Shown piece by piece: positions 6,156 through 12,215 of a DNA stretch of 12,215 bases. Position 1 is the stretch's first letter, and the number at the start of each line of letters is the position of its first letter. The DNA is from an uncultured Eubacteriales bacterium (GTDB taxonomy: Bacteria > Bacillota > Clostridia > Oscillospirales > CAG-272): positions 1 through 12,215 of the forward strand of contig USMO01000025.1 in the NCBI GenBank assembly GCA_900555785.1, in the 5' to 3' direction. Made by a program: the position numbers and the translations under genes. Below the pieces are notes generated by a model that was not told where the DNA came from, ran no database searches, and worked only from the letters and a program-made list of their open reading frames with translations.

Positions 6156-7303
6156 AATATGATTTTGATCAGGTTCCGGACCGGCGGGGGAGCGGGTCGC
6201 TCAAATGGGACGTTGGCGCCGGAGAACTGCCGATGTGGGTAGCGGACATGGATTTTCCGACCTGCCCGGCGGTGCGGGAGGCGCTGGCAGCGCGTGTGGC
6301 GCACGGCGTGTTCGGGTATACCGATGTCACCGAGGAATGGCGGCGCGCGGTGTGCGGCTGGTTTTCGCGGCGGCACGGGCTGGAGCCGGACCCGGATTGG
6401 CTGATTTTTGCAACCGGTGTGGTGCCGATTCTTTCCAGCGTGGTGCGCAAGCTGACTACGCCGAACGAAAATGTGCTGCTCCTGACGCCGGTTTACAACA
6501 TCTTCTATAACAGCATTATCAACAACGGACGCCGCCCGCTGGAGGTGCCGCTGGTCTATGCGGACGGGGCATACCGCATGGACTTTGCCGCGCTGGAGGC
6601 AGGGCTTGCCGACCCGCAGACCACGCTGATGATTCTGTGCAACCCGCACAACCCGGTCGGAAAGATCTGGGACCGCGAAACGCTGGAGCGGATCGGTGTG
6701 CTTGCCGCCCGGCATCATGTTGTGGTGGTGTCGGACGAGATTCACTGCGACCTGACCGACCCGGGGCGGGCATATGTGCCGTTTGCTTCGGTCTCCGAGA
6801 CCTGCCGCGAGAACTGTGTGGTCTGCTTTGCACCGACCAAAACCTTCAACCTGGCGGGCATTCAGACTGCCGGGGCGATGGTGCCGAACCCCTTTCTGCG
6901 CCACAAAGTCTGGCGCGCGCTGAATACCGACGAGGTTGCCGAGCCGAACGTGTTCGCCATGCCGGCGGCGGTTGCGGCGTATACAGAGGGGGACGAATGG
7001 CTGGACGCGCTGCGTGCGTATCTCTTCGAAAACAAGCAGACGGTGCGGCGGTTTCTTTCCGAGCGGCTGCCTGCGGTCCGGCTGGTGCCGGGTGAGGCGA
7101 CCTATCTGTTGTGGCTGGACTGCGCGGCGTATACCGACGATTCGGCGCGCCTGGCAGCGGAGATTCGCGCCAAGACCGGGCTGTATCTCTCGGACGGCGT
7201 GCAGTACGGCAAGGGCGGCGAGACTTTTTTGCGCATGAACATCGCCTGCCCCCGGGCGCGTGTTCTGGAGGGGTTGGAAAGACTGTATACCGCGCTGACC
7301 TGA
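6152..7303 (+). CDS. patB: PatB/MalY-type PLP-dependent C-S lyase/aminotransferase
   Basis: A 383-residue fold-type I PLP enzyme of the PatB/MalY (cystathionine beta-lyase) group. Diagnostic sequences are LPMWVADMDF (26-35), characteristic of this subfamily; FGYTDVTEEW (54-63); NPHNPVGKIW (164-173) contacting PLP; VVSDEIHCDL (192-201) with the Asp for the pyridine nitrogen; the PLP-lysine motif APTKTFNLAG (227-236, Lys230); and FLRMNIACPR (359-368), whose Arg361 should bind the substrate carboxylate. The length matches the family (about 385-400). These enzymes cleave cystathionine or cysteine conjugates; some act as aminotransferases or as MalY-type regulators. The exact substrate is not readable. 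It starts inside the DUF3737 stop, and no clear terminator follows before the lysine promoter, so some read-through is possible. The symbol names the subfamily, not a proven orthologue. Confidence 0.87.
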   Translation: MKYDFDQVPDRRGSGSLKWDVGAGELPMWVADMDFPTCPAVREALAARVAHGVFGYTDVTEEWRRAVCGWFSRRHGLEPDPDWLIFATGVVPILSSVVRKLTTPNENVLLLTPVYNIFYNSIINNGRRPLEVPLVYADGAYRMDFAALEAGLADPQTTLMILCNPHNPVGKIWDRETLERIGVLAARHHVVVVSDEIHCDLTDPGRAYVPFASVSETCRENCVVCFAPTKTFNLAGIQTAGAMVPNPFLRHKVWRALNTDEVAEPNVFAMPAAVAAYTEGDEWLDALRAYLFENKQTVRRFLSERLPAVRLVPGEATYLLWLDCAAYTDDSARLAAEIRAKTGLYLSDGVQYGKGGETFLRMNIACPRARVLEGLERLYTALT

Positions 7304-7369
7304 CGGACTTGCGGTTTGTGCGTGTTGCACGAAAATACAAGCGGGACACCGGGAAATTGCAAAAGCCGC
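7304..7369 (+). other. Short spacer between patB and the lysine-operon promoter
   Basis: This holds a small GTGC/GCAC hairpin near 7318-7330 without a T run, so no convincing terminator for patB. A 7-bp inverted repeat, CAAGCGG (7338-7344) / CCGCTTG (7366-7372), has a right arm overlapping the -35 of the next promoter. It could be an operator or chance. Confidence 0.3.
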
Positions 7370-7398
7370 TTGACAAATGCCGCCGAGCGTGATATAAT
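7370..7398 (+). promoter_or_regulatory. Consensus promoter of the lysine-riboswitch transporter operon
   Basis: A perfect TTGACA (7370-7375), 17-base spacer and a perfect TATAAT (7393-7398). Transcription should begin near 7405, just before the riboswitch aptamer. Strong initiation upstream of a conditional terminator is the usual riboswitch design. Confidence 0.93.
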
Positions 7399-7424
7399 AG
7401 CACACAATTGAATCGTCGGACAAC

Positions 7425-7581
7425 AATGATGTCAGAGGCGCGAAATCAATCAGTACCGTCGGGGAGGTCTTCAGGGACCGGAGATCCGGCAGGAAAGGTG
7501 CTTTCGCCGAAGCTGACCCGCGCCTGAGTGCGGGTCCTGCTGGGCGCTTGGGGAACACCCATGCGACTGTCGCAACCATTT
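7425..7581 (+). ncRNA. Lysine riboswitch aptamer (L box)
   Basis: The conserved L-box elements occur in order: AGAGGCGCG (7434-7442), AGTA (7452-7455), GGGGAGG (7461-7467), AGGAAAGGTG (7491-7500) followed by CGCCGAAGC (7505-7513), CTGGGCG (7540-7546), TTGGGG (7549-7554) and ACTGTC (7566-7571). The matches cover the five-helix junction core of the lysine aptamer in the right spacing. Lysine binding stabilises P1 and lets the downstream terminator form. It precedes an amino-acid ABC importer, which therefore is most likely a lysine importer. The boundaries are approximate because P1 pairing is imperfect by eye. Confidence 0.93.
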
Positions 7582-7633
7582 GCGGAGTGCTGCATCCGGT
7601 TTCGTTCCTTATTCGGTATCCTTTTGGGATGCC

Positions 7634-7682
7634 TGCTGAACGGTCGGGGCACTTGCTCCGGCCGTTCAGCATTTTCTATTTT
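7634..7682 (+). terminator. Riboswitch-controlled intrinsic terminator
   Basis: A 17-bp stem (7634-7650 with 7655-7671, two G-U pairs) around ACTT is followed by TTTTCTATTTT. It lies between the lysine aptamer and the ribosome site at 7685-7690, so it is the expression platform and should block transcription when lysine is plentiful. GCATCC (7592-7597) can pair with GGATGC (7627-7632) just before it, and is a candidate part of the alternative fold. Confidence 0.92.
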
Positions 7683-7698
7683 CAAGGAGGAACAACCC

Positions 7699-8574
7699 AT
7701 GAAACGAATCCTGACCGCCATCCTGACCCTTTGCCTTGCAGCTGCGCTGCTGACGTCCTGCAAATCGCGGCAGAAGGTTGACATCTCCGGCATGACCAGC
7801 CTTGCCGACCTGAACGGCTCCGGCGCGGTCATCGCGGCGCAGTCCGGCACCTTCCATCTCACCGCACTTCAGGAGCAGCTGAGCGGGGTGGAGAAGAAGG
7901 AATACAAGGATTTCCCGACGCTGCTGGTGGCGCTCAAGAGCGGCGCAATTGACGGCTACATTGCCGAGGAGCCGACCGCGGTTGATGCCTGTGCGAGCGA
8001 CAGCTCCATCGGGTACATCAAGCTGAAGAACAACGACACCGGCTTTGCGGTGACCGGCGATGACAACGGCATTGCCATCGGGGTGAAGAAGGGGTCCGCG
8101 CTGACTGCGCAGATCAACGCGATTCTTGCCGAAAAGGTGACGCCTGCGGTCCAGACCGCGCTGATGGAGCAGATCTTTACCATCTGTACGTCTCCCGAGG
8201 ACGAAAAGAACCTGACTTTTGCGCTGCAGTCGACCAATACCGACACCTCCAACGGCACGCTCCGCGTTGGAATGGAGTGCGCATACAATCCCTTCAACTG
8301 GACGCAGACCAACGATGCAAACGGCGCGGTACGGTACGGCGACGGGCTGTATGCGAACGGTTACGACGTACAGGTTGCCAGGTTTGTGGCTGCGGAGCTG
8401 GGCATGAAGCTGGAGATTGTGCGGTATGATTTCGATTCGCTGATCGGCGGCATTAAGAGCGGCAACGTGGATGCGATTATTGCCGGCATGAGCCCGACTG
8501 CCGAGCGGCTGGCAGAGATTGATTTTACCGAATGCTACTACAAGAGCGAGCTGGTTATCATTTATAAGAAGTAA
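7699..8574 (+). CDS. Lysine ABC transporter substrate-binding lipoprotein with circularly permuted domain order
   Basis: A 291-residue family 3 solute-binding protein, lipid-anchored outside the membrane. The signal peptide (1-20) ends in lipobox LLTS-C21. The order is unusual. Residues 34-165 (SLADLNGSG, AAQSGTFHL, DGYIAEEPTAV, GIAIGVKKGSALTAQINAIL) are normally the second half of this fold. Residues 186-291 (GTLRVGMECAYNPFNW, YDVQVARFVAAELG, DSLIGGIKSGNVDAIIAGM, SPTAER, FTECYYKSELVIIYKK) are normally the first half. A polar linker of about 20 residues (166-185) joins them. Both lobes and the usual ligand residues are present (Arg270 of SPTAER, the SGT turn; Glu90 replaces the common Asp). 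The start at 7699 has AGGAGG at 7685-7690, 8 bases away. An in-frame start at 7528 would lie inside the riboswitch and is wrong. The lysine riboswitch argues for lysine as ligand. Confidence 0.9.
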   Translation: MKRILTAILTLCLAAALLTSCKSRQKVDISGMTSLADLNGSGAVIAAQSGTFHLTALQEQLSGVEKKEYKDFPTLLVALKSGAIDGYIAEEPTAVDACASDSSIGYIKLKNNDTGFAVTGDDNGIAIGVKKGSALTAQINAILAEKVTPAVQTALMEQIFTICTSPEDEKNLTFALQSTNTDTSNGTLRVGMECAYNPFNWTQTNDANGAVRYGDGLYANGYDVQVARFVAAELGMKLEIVRYDFDSLIGGIKSGNVDAIIAGMSPTAERLAEIDFTECYYKSELVIIYKK

Positions 8575-8593
8575 CACGACAGGAGGGGAAACC

Positions 8594-9376
8594 GTGAATT
8601 TTTGGAAGGAAACAGGCGAGATTATTGCCGATTTTTACCCGCAGATTCTCTCCGGCGTCGGGTATACGATGCTGATTGCGCTGACCGGGACGGTTGCGGG
8701 GCTGCTGATTGGGCTTCTGACCGGCGTGGTGCGCACGGCGCCGCTGTCACACCGGAAGCCGCTGCGCGTGCTGCACCGGGTGCTGAACGGGCTGATTGCG
8801 GCTTATATCGAGGTCTTCCGGTCGACTCCGATGATGGTGCAGGCGATGGTCATTTTCTGGGGCTTTGCGTTCCTCAACGACGGGCAGACGCTGCCGCTGA
8901 TTCCGTCCGGTATTTTCATTGTGTCAATCAACACCGGCGCTTACATGGCAGAAATCGTGCGCGGCGGCATCATTTCGGTGGAAAAGGGGCAGACGGAGGG
9001 CGCGTATTCGGTCGGCATGACCCATGCGCAGGCGATGCGCCATGTGATTCTGCCGCAGGCGCTGCGCAACATTCTGCCGTCGGTCAGCAACGAGTTTGTC
9101 ATCAACATCAAGGACACCTCGGTGCTCAACGTCATCGGCGTGACCGAGCTGTATTTCATGGCTGGGGTCATCATTCGCCGCAACATGAAAATTTTCCAGA
9201 CCTATCTGATCATTTGCGTGCTGTATTTCTTGCTGACCTTCACGATTACGCGGCTGTTGCGGCTGCTGGAGCGCAAGCTGGACGGCGCGAAGAACTACAC
9301 CATTTGCGGCTCGCAGTCTGACCCGGCTGCGGAGATTCACATTCAGGCAGAGGAGGGCGAGCCATGGAACCGGTGA
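8594..9376 (+). CDS. Amino-acid (lysine) ABC transporter permease
   Basis: A 260-residue inner-membrane permease of the HisMQ/GlnP family, expected to act as a homodimer because only one permease gene is present. Membrane segments lie near 23-45, 80-95, 104-120, 180-195 and 203-222. Family marks are YIEVFRSTPMMVQ (71-83) and the cytoplasmic EAA loop EGAYSVGMTHAQAMRHVILPQALR (135-158), which contacts the ATPase. I chose the GTG at 8594 because AGGAGG at 8581-8586 is 7 bases upstream. An in-frame ATG at 8519 lies inside the preceding gene and has no ribosome site. The last 30 residues are polar, and the gene overlaps the ATPase by 13 bases. Lysine specificity is inferred from the riboswitch. 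Confidence 0.93.
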   Translation: MNFWKETGEIIADFYPQILSGVGYTMLIALTGTVAGLLIGLLTGVVRTAPLSHRKPLRVLHRVLNGLIAAYIEVFRSTPMMVQAMVIFWGFAFLNDGQTLPLIPSGIFIVSINTGAYMAEIVRGGIISVEKGQTEGAYSVGMTHAQAMRHVILPQALRNILPSVSNEFVINIKDTSVLNVIGVTELYFMAGVIIRRNMKIFQTYLIICVLYFLLTFTITRLLRLLERKLDGAKNYTICGSQSDPAAEIHIQAEEGEPWNR

Positions 9377-10101
9377 TTGAGCTGATCCATCTGGAAAAGA
9401 AGTTTGGTGACCATGAGGTCCTGCGCGACATCAATCTGACGGTACATCGTGGCGAGGTAATCAGCGTAATCGGTTCGTCCGGTTCGGGCAAGAGCACGAT
9501 GCTGCGCTGCGTGAATCTGCTGGAGGAGCCGACCGGTGGAAAGATTCTCTACGAGGGGAAGGACATCACGGCGCCCGGTGTGCGGCTGTCGGATTACCGC
9601 GCGAAGGTGGAGATGGTATTCCAGCAGTTCAATCTGTTTGGCAACATGACGGCGCTGGAAAACTGCGTGCGCCCGCAGACGGTGGTCCTGAAGCGGTCGC
9701 GTGCGGAGGCGCGGGAGATTGCCGGGCGATATCTCGATATGGTTGGGATGTCGGCATACCGGAACGCGCGCCCGTCCCAGCTGTCCGGCGGGCAGAAACA
9801 GCGGGTTGCGATTGCGCGGGCGCTGTCGATGAACCCGGACGCGATTCTGTTCGACGAGCCGACCTCGGCGCTTGACCCGGAGATGGTTGGCGAGGTGCTG
9901 GACGTGATGAAGCGTTTGGTGCAGTCCGGCTTGACGATGGTGGTTGTGACGCATGAAATGGCGTTTGCGCGCGATGTTTCCGACCGCGTGATCTTTATGG
10001 ATGGCGGTGTGATTGTAGAGGAGGGTGCGCCCTCCGCGCTCTTCACCGCCCCCACGCACCCCCGCACGCGCGAGTTTTTAAGCCGGTATCTGAAGGGGTG
10101 A
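9364..10101 (+). CDS. Amino-acid (lysine) ABC transporter ATP-binding protein
   Basis: A 245-residue ATPase of the polar amino acid uptake family (GlnQ/HisP type). Walker A is GSSGSGKST (37-45), the Q-loop is VFQQFN (85-90), the signature is LSGGQKQR (140-147), Walker B is AILFDEPTSALD (160-171) and the switch is VVTHEM (194-199). All catalytic residues are present, and the length is normal (about 240). AGGAGG lies just upstream of the ATG at 9364, inside the end of the permease gene. It completes an operon of binding protein, permease and ATPase under one riboswitch. No T-tailed terminator follows; the hairpins at 10111-10165 may serve instead. Confidence 0.96.
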   Translation: MEPVIELIHLEKKFGDHEVLRDINLTVHRGEVISVIGSSGSGKSTMLRCVNLLEEPTGGKILYEGKDITAPGVRLSDYRAKVEMVFQQFNLFGNMTALENCVRPQTVVLKRSRAEAREIAGRYLDMVGMSAYRNARPSQLSGGQKQRVAIARALSMNPDAILFDEPTSALDPEMVGEVLDVMKRLVQSGLTMVVVTHEMAFARDVSDRVIFMDGGVIVEEGAPSALFTAPTHPRTREFLSRYLKG

Positions 10102-10110
10102 GGAAGACCT

Positions 10111-10165
10111 CGGGGCGCCGCCCCGAACCCCGCTTAGGGGGCTTCTTTCGGAGAAGCCCCCTAAG
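10111..10165. repeat. Two GC-rich hairpins after the lysine transporter operon
   Basis: A 6-bp hairpin, CGGGGC/GCCCCG (10111-10125), is followed by a perfect 14-bp hairpin (10133-10146 with 10152-10165) closed by TTCGG. Neither has a T run on either strand, so they look like an mRNA 3'-end stabiliser or part of an intergenic repeat element rather than a classical terminator. Confidence 0.6.
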
Positions 10166-10174
10166 AACCCCAAG

Positions 10175-10259
10175 AACTTCACCGCACAGGGCAACCGGAT
10201 TCGCAGAACGTAAAAAATTCTTACGTTCCACCAATCCGGTTGCCCTGTGCGGTGAAGTT
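10175..10259. repeat. Long nested inverted repeat (MITE-like or palindromic repeat element)
   Basis: Perfect 27-base arms at 10175-10201 and 10233-10259 enclose a 4x4 internal loop and a second 8-bp stem (10206-10213 with 10221-10228) with a 7-base loop. The whole is nearly a cruciform. Arm identity is far above chance. No transposase is present. ACCTCGGGG occurs on both sides, at 10107-10115 and 10313-10321, which might mark the limits of a larger unit of about 200 bases. Whether it is dispersed in the genome cannot be seen from one copy. Confidence 0.8.
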
Positions 10260-10345
10260 TCGGGCTCTTCGAGCCTGCTCGGAAGGAAGCTCTGAGCGGA
10301 TTTCGAAGCGGAACCTCGGGGTCCCTGCTCTCCCACCAGCCCACC
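10260..10345. other. Gene-free remainder of the convergent spacer
   Basis: Contains a small hairpin, GGCTC/GAGCC (10263-10275), and GCTC/GAGC pairs at 10277-10297. I see no promoter, open frame with a ribosome site or RNA gene. It is probably the right part of the same repeat element. Confidence 0.4.
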
Positions 10346-10349
10346 CCCC

Positions 10350-10386
10350 AAAAAAAGAAACAGGCAAAATTCTCACCTGTTTCTTT
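10350..10386 (-). terminator. Intrinsic terminator of the FtsX-type permease gene
   Basis: An 11-bp stem (10354-10364 with 10376-10386) has an 11-base loop. On the minus strand it ends in a run of seven Ts (10350-10356). It lies about 33 bases past the stop of the minus-strand permease gene. Confidence 0.88.
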
Positions 10387-10418
10387 CCGGGCCGCCCTAT
10401 GGCTGAAGCCACATGCTT

Positions 10419-12215
10419 TTACTCATTTGCCTTGAGCGCTTCCACCATGTCGATTTTCTTGTTCTTTCTGGCAACCATTAGGCTGACGAGGAGGGAGATG
10501 CCGAGGGTGAGGGCGAAGCCGATCAGGTAGGTCACGGGGCTGACCACAACGCGCATTTCGTATTCGGATGCCAGCGCGTCGCAGAGGTAGCGGAGGGTCA
10601 GAACACCGAGCGGGATGCCTGCGGCGATGCCGATCAGGGAGACCCACAGGTTCTGCCCGATCAGCAGCCTGCCGATTTTGCGGTCGCGGAACCCGACCAC
10701 CTTCAGCGTTGCCATTTCGCGGTAACGCTCGGTATAGCTCATCACGCCGAGGTTGTAGAGCACCACAATGCCAAGCACCAGCGCCGCGGCTACCAGGATA
10801 AAGACCATCAGGTCCATAATTTCGGTAAAGGAATCGAAGGAGTCAATAATTGCCTGCTTCGATTGCACGCTCTTGATTGCGCTGTCGGACGCAATGTCCG
10901 CAGCGGCAGTCCGGGTGTAGACCGAATCCGGCGTGTGCGCGATGCCAAGCGTTTTTGCGTAGGTGTCTGACAGCATGACCGATTCGGTGATGCTCCGGAC
11001 CACGCCCGCAATCCGCAGGGTGTAGCGGGTATCCGTTCCGTAGAGTGTCACGGTCAGCGTGTCGCCTGCGTCAACGCCGAACTCCTTCGCCAGCCTCCGG
11101 CAGATGAACGCGCCGTCATCCGGCAGGGCAGGGTAGCGGTCCTTTTCGTCCGGGAACCGAACGCTGTCGTGCGTCAAGCCGTAAATGTCGAGCGAGACCG
11201 TCTTTTCTTCAATCTGAACGCCGAGCGATGCGCTCCAGTCGCCGGAATAGCGGTCGATCACTGCCTGGCGCACGTCATCGGAAGCGTCCTCGGTGAAGTA
11301 AATCCGCGCCGCATAGTTGGTCGCCTGCGTGTAGTAAGTGTCAAGGAATGCAGCCATCGTGTCGCGCATGCCGAGCGAGCCGACCACCAGAAGCGTGCAG
11401 CCGATGATGCCGATCAGGCTCATTGCGGTCCGCGCCTTGTGCCGGATGATGTCGCGCAGATTCCAGCGCGTGCCGAAGGAGAGACGGTGGAACAGCCGGC
11501 TCCGCTCAATCAGCAGCTGCTTCATCTTTTTGGGCGTATAGGGACGGAGCGAATCTGCCGCCGTGCCGCGCAGCATCTGCCGCACCGACAGCCAGCCGAT
11601 GAAGGTCAGCAGCACAATCATGCCGCCGGTTACCGCCCAGCAGAACCACGGGGCGTACAGCCCCCAGCTCGGCATGTCCATGTAGGTCCCCATCATGCCG
11701 GAGGGATTGATGATCACCCAGGCGATGAGAAAGCCCAGCCCGATGCCGATCGCCGAGCCGATCAGACCGACCATCAGGGCGTAGGAGGTGTAGTGCAGCA
11801 GGATGCGCCGGTTCTTGAAGCCGAGCGCTTTCAGCGTGCCGATCTGCGTTTTTTCCTTGACTGTCAGGCGGTGCATGGTGGTCACCATCGTCAGCACGGC
11901 AATCAGCAGGAAGAGCACCGGCAGGATCGATCCCATCGTTTTGCCTTCATCAATCTCGCCGGACGCGCCGGAATAGGAGGAGTTTTCGTCCTTGGTCAGC
12001 ACCATGTAGGTTTTGCCGAGCGCGCTGTCACTGGCATCGATGAAATCCTTTTTGGAAAGGTCGGAGCGCGCGTTCAGTTGCGGGTAGTAGGCATGTCCGC
12101 CCATGACCGATTCGTACATGGCAGGGGAGATATAGGCAAACCCGTGTGTGGCAAAGTCGGGCATCAGCTGGGTCTCGTCACGCACGCAGATCAGGTATTC
12201 GCCCGAGCGGACCAG
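10419..12215 (-). CDS. FtsX/MacB-type ABC transporter permease, C-terminal part
   Basis: The frame is open to the window edge, so the N-terminus is missing. 598 residues are visible, and the GTG at 12185 is internal. Two FtsX-type permease units can be seen. The first has membrane segments near 97-114, 142-168 and 188-210, with TVKEKTQIGTLKALGFKNRRIL (118-139) between. The second has 264-282, a large extracytoplasmic domain (about 285-463), then 466-490, 522-545 and 560-582, with TERYREMATLKVVGFRDRKI (495-514). The loop RE/EKxxxxTLKxxGF is the conserved cytoplasmic element of this family. It ends in KIDMVEALKANE, typical of the family. Such permeases pair with a separate ATPase and move lipids, lipoproteins or peptides, or act mechanically on cell-wall enzymes. 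The partner should lie outside the window. Substrate unknown. Confidence 0.92.
   Translation of the reverse strand: MVRSGEYLICVRDETQLMPDFATHGFAYISPAMYESVMGGHAYYPQLNARSDLSKKDFIDASDSALGKTYMVLTKDENSSYSGASGEIDEGKTMGSILPVLFLLIAVLTMVTTMHRLTVKEKTQIGTLKALGFKNRRILLHYTSYALMVGLIGSAIGIGLGFLIAWVIINPSGMMGTYMDMPSWGLYAPWFCWAVTGGMIVLLTFIGWLSVRQMLRGTAADSLRPYTPKKMKQLLIERSRLFHRLSFGTRWNLRDIIRHKARTAMSLIGIIGCTLLVVGSLGMRDTMAAFLDTYYTQATNYAARIYFTEDASDDVRQAVIDRYSGDWSASLGVQIEEKTVSLDIYGLTHDSVRFPDEKDRYPALPDDGAFICRRLAKEFGVDAGDTLTVTLYGTDTRYTLRIAGVVRSITESVMLSDTYAKTLGIAHTPDSVYTRTAAADIASDSAIKSVQSKQAIIDSFDSFTEIMDLMVFILVAAALVLGIVVLYNLGVMSYTERYREMATLKVVGFRDRKIGRLLIGQNLWVSLIGIAAGIPLGVLTLRYLCDALASEYEMRVVVSPVTYLIGFALTLGISLLVSLMVARKNKKIDMVEALKANE

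Noticed and set aside
5933..7672. A 579-codon open frame on the minus strand
   Set aside because: It runs antisense to the DUF3737 and PLP-enzyme genes and through the riboswitch. Its product is Arg/His/Pro-rich without domains, a GC-bias shadow.
7528..7698. N-terminal extension of the binding-protein frame back to 7528
   Set aside because: It lies within the lysine riboswitch and terminator, has no ribosome site, and would bury the lipoprotein signal that starts at 7699 behind a clear AGGAGG.
8519..8593. ATG start at 8519 for the permease
   Set aside because: It lies inside the binding-protein gene without a ribosome site. The GTG at 8594 has AGGAGG at ideal spacing and starts at the expected N-terminus.
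1..12215. CRISPR arrays, tRNA or rRNA genes, integrases, phage genes
   Set aside because: No regularly spaced repeats, cloverleaf genes or mobile-element proteins were found on either strand.

Overview
The window looks like a piece of chromosome from a GC-rich, spore-forming Clostridia-type Firmicute, probably a gut member of the Oscillospiraceae/Ruminococcaceae. This rests on strong AGGAGG-type ribosome sites, TTGACA-N17-TATAAT promoters, intrinsic terminators, a lysine (L box) riboswitch, an ECF vitamin-transporter subunit and a LysM protein tail resembling clostridial spore-coat proteins. There is no rRNA, tRNA, CRISPR array, integrase or transposase. Genus and species cannot be read from the sequence.

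Layout. (1) 1-335, plus: the end of a LysM protein, facing the next operon across a shared hairpin terminator. (2) 362-3803, minus: four overlapping genes in the order acyltransferase, GT8 glycosyltransferase, GT8 glycosyltransferase, acyltransferase. They share one clear promoter (3850-3878), and a cluster of phased TTCTAC/GTAGAA boxes lies upstream of it. The set reads as a small pathway for an acylated glycolipid or acylated glycan. (3) About 3987-4257: no protein gene, but two strong minus-strand terminators bracket a segment rich in long-range pairing, which is a candidate structured RNA. (4) 4266-5078, minus: an ECF transporter S component carrying a C-terminal zinc ribbon, with its own promoter. 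(5) 5304-7303, plus: a DUF3737 beta-helix protein translationally coupled (ATGA) to a PatB/MalY-type PLP enzyme, behind a consensus promoter. (6) 7370-10101, plus: promoter, lysine riboswitch, terminator, then an amino-acid ABC importer (binding lipoprotein, permease, ATPase). The riboswitch makes lysine the likely substrate. (7) 10102-10418: a gene-free convergent spacer full of hairpins, including a 27-bp-arm inverted repeat, ending in a terminator for the minus-strand gene. (8) 10419-12215, minus: the C-terminal part of a large FtsX/MacB-type ABC permease that runs off the window.

The most striking observation is the lysine-binding lipoprotein. Its two sequence halves are in swapped order relative to normal family 3 solute-binding proteins, so it appears circularly permuted. 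Next come the GT8/acyltransferase cassette with its phased operator-like boxes and the unassigned structured RNA region.
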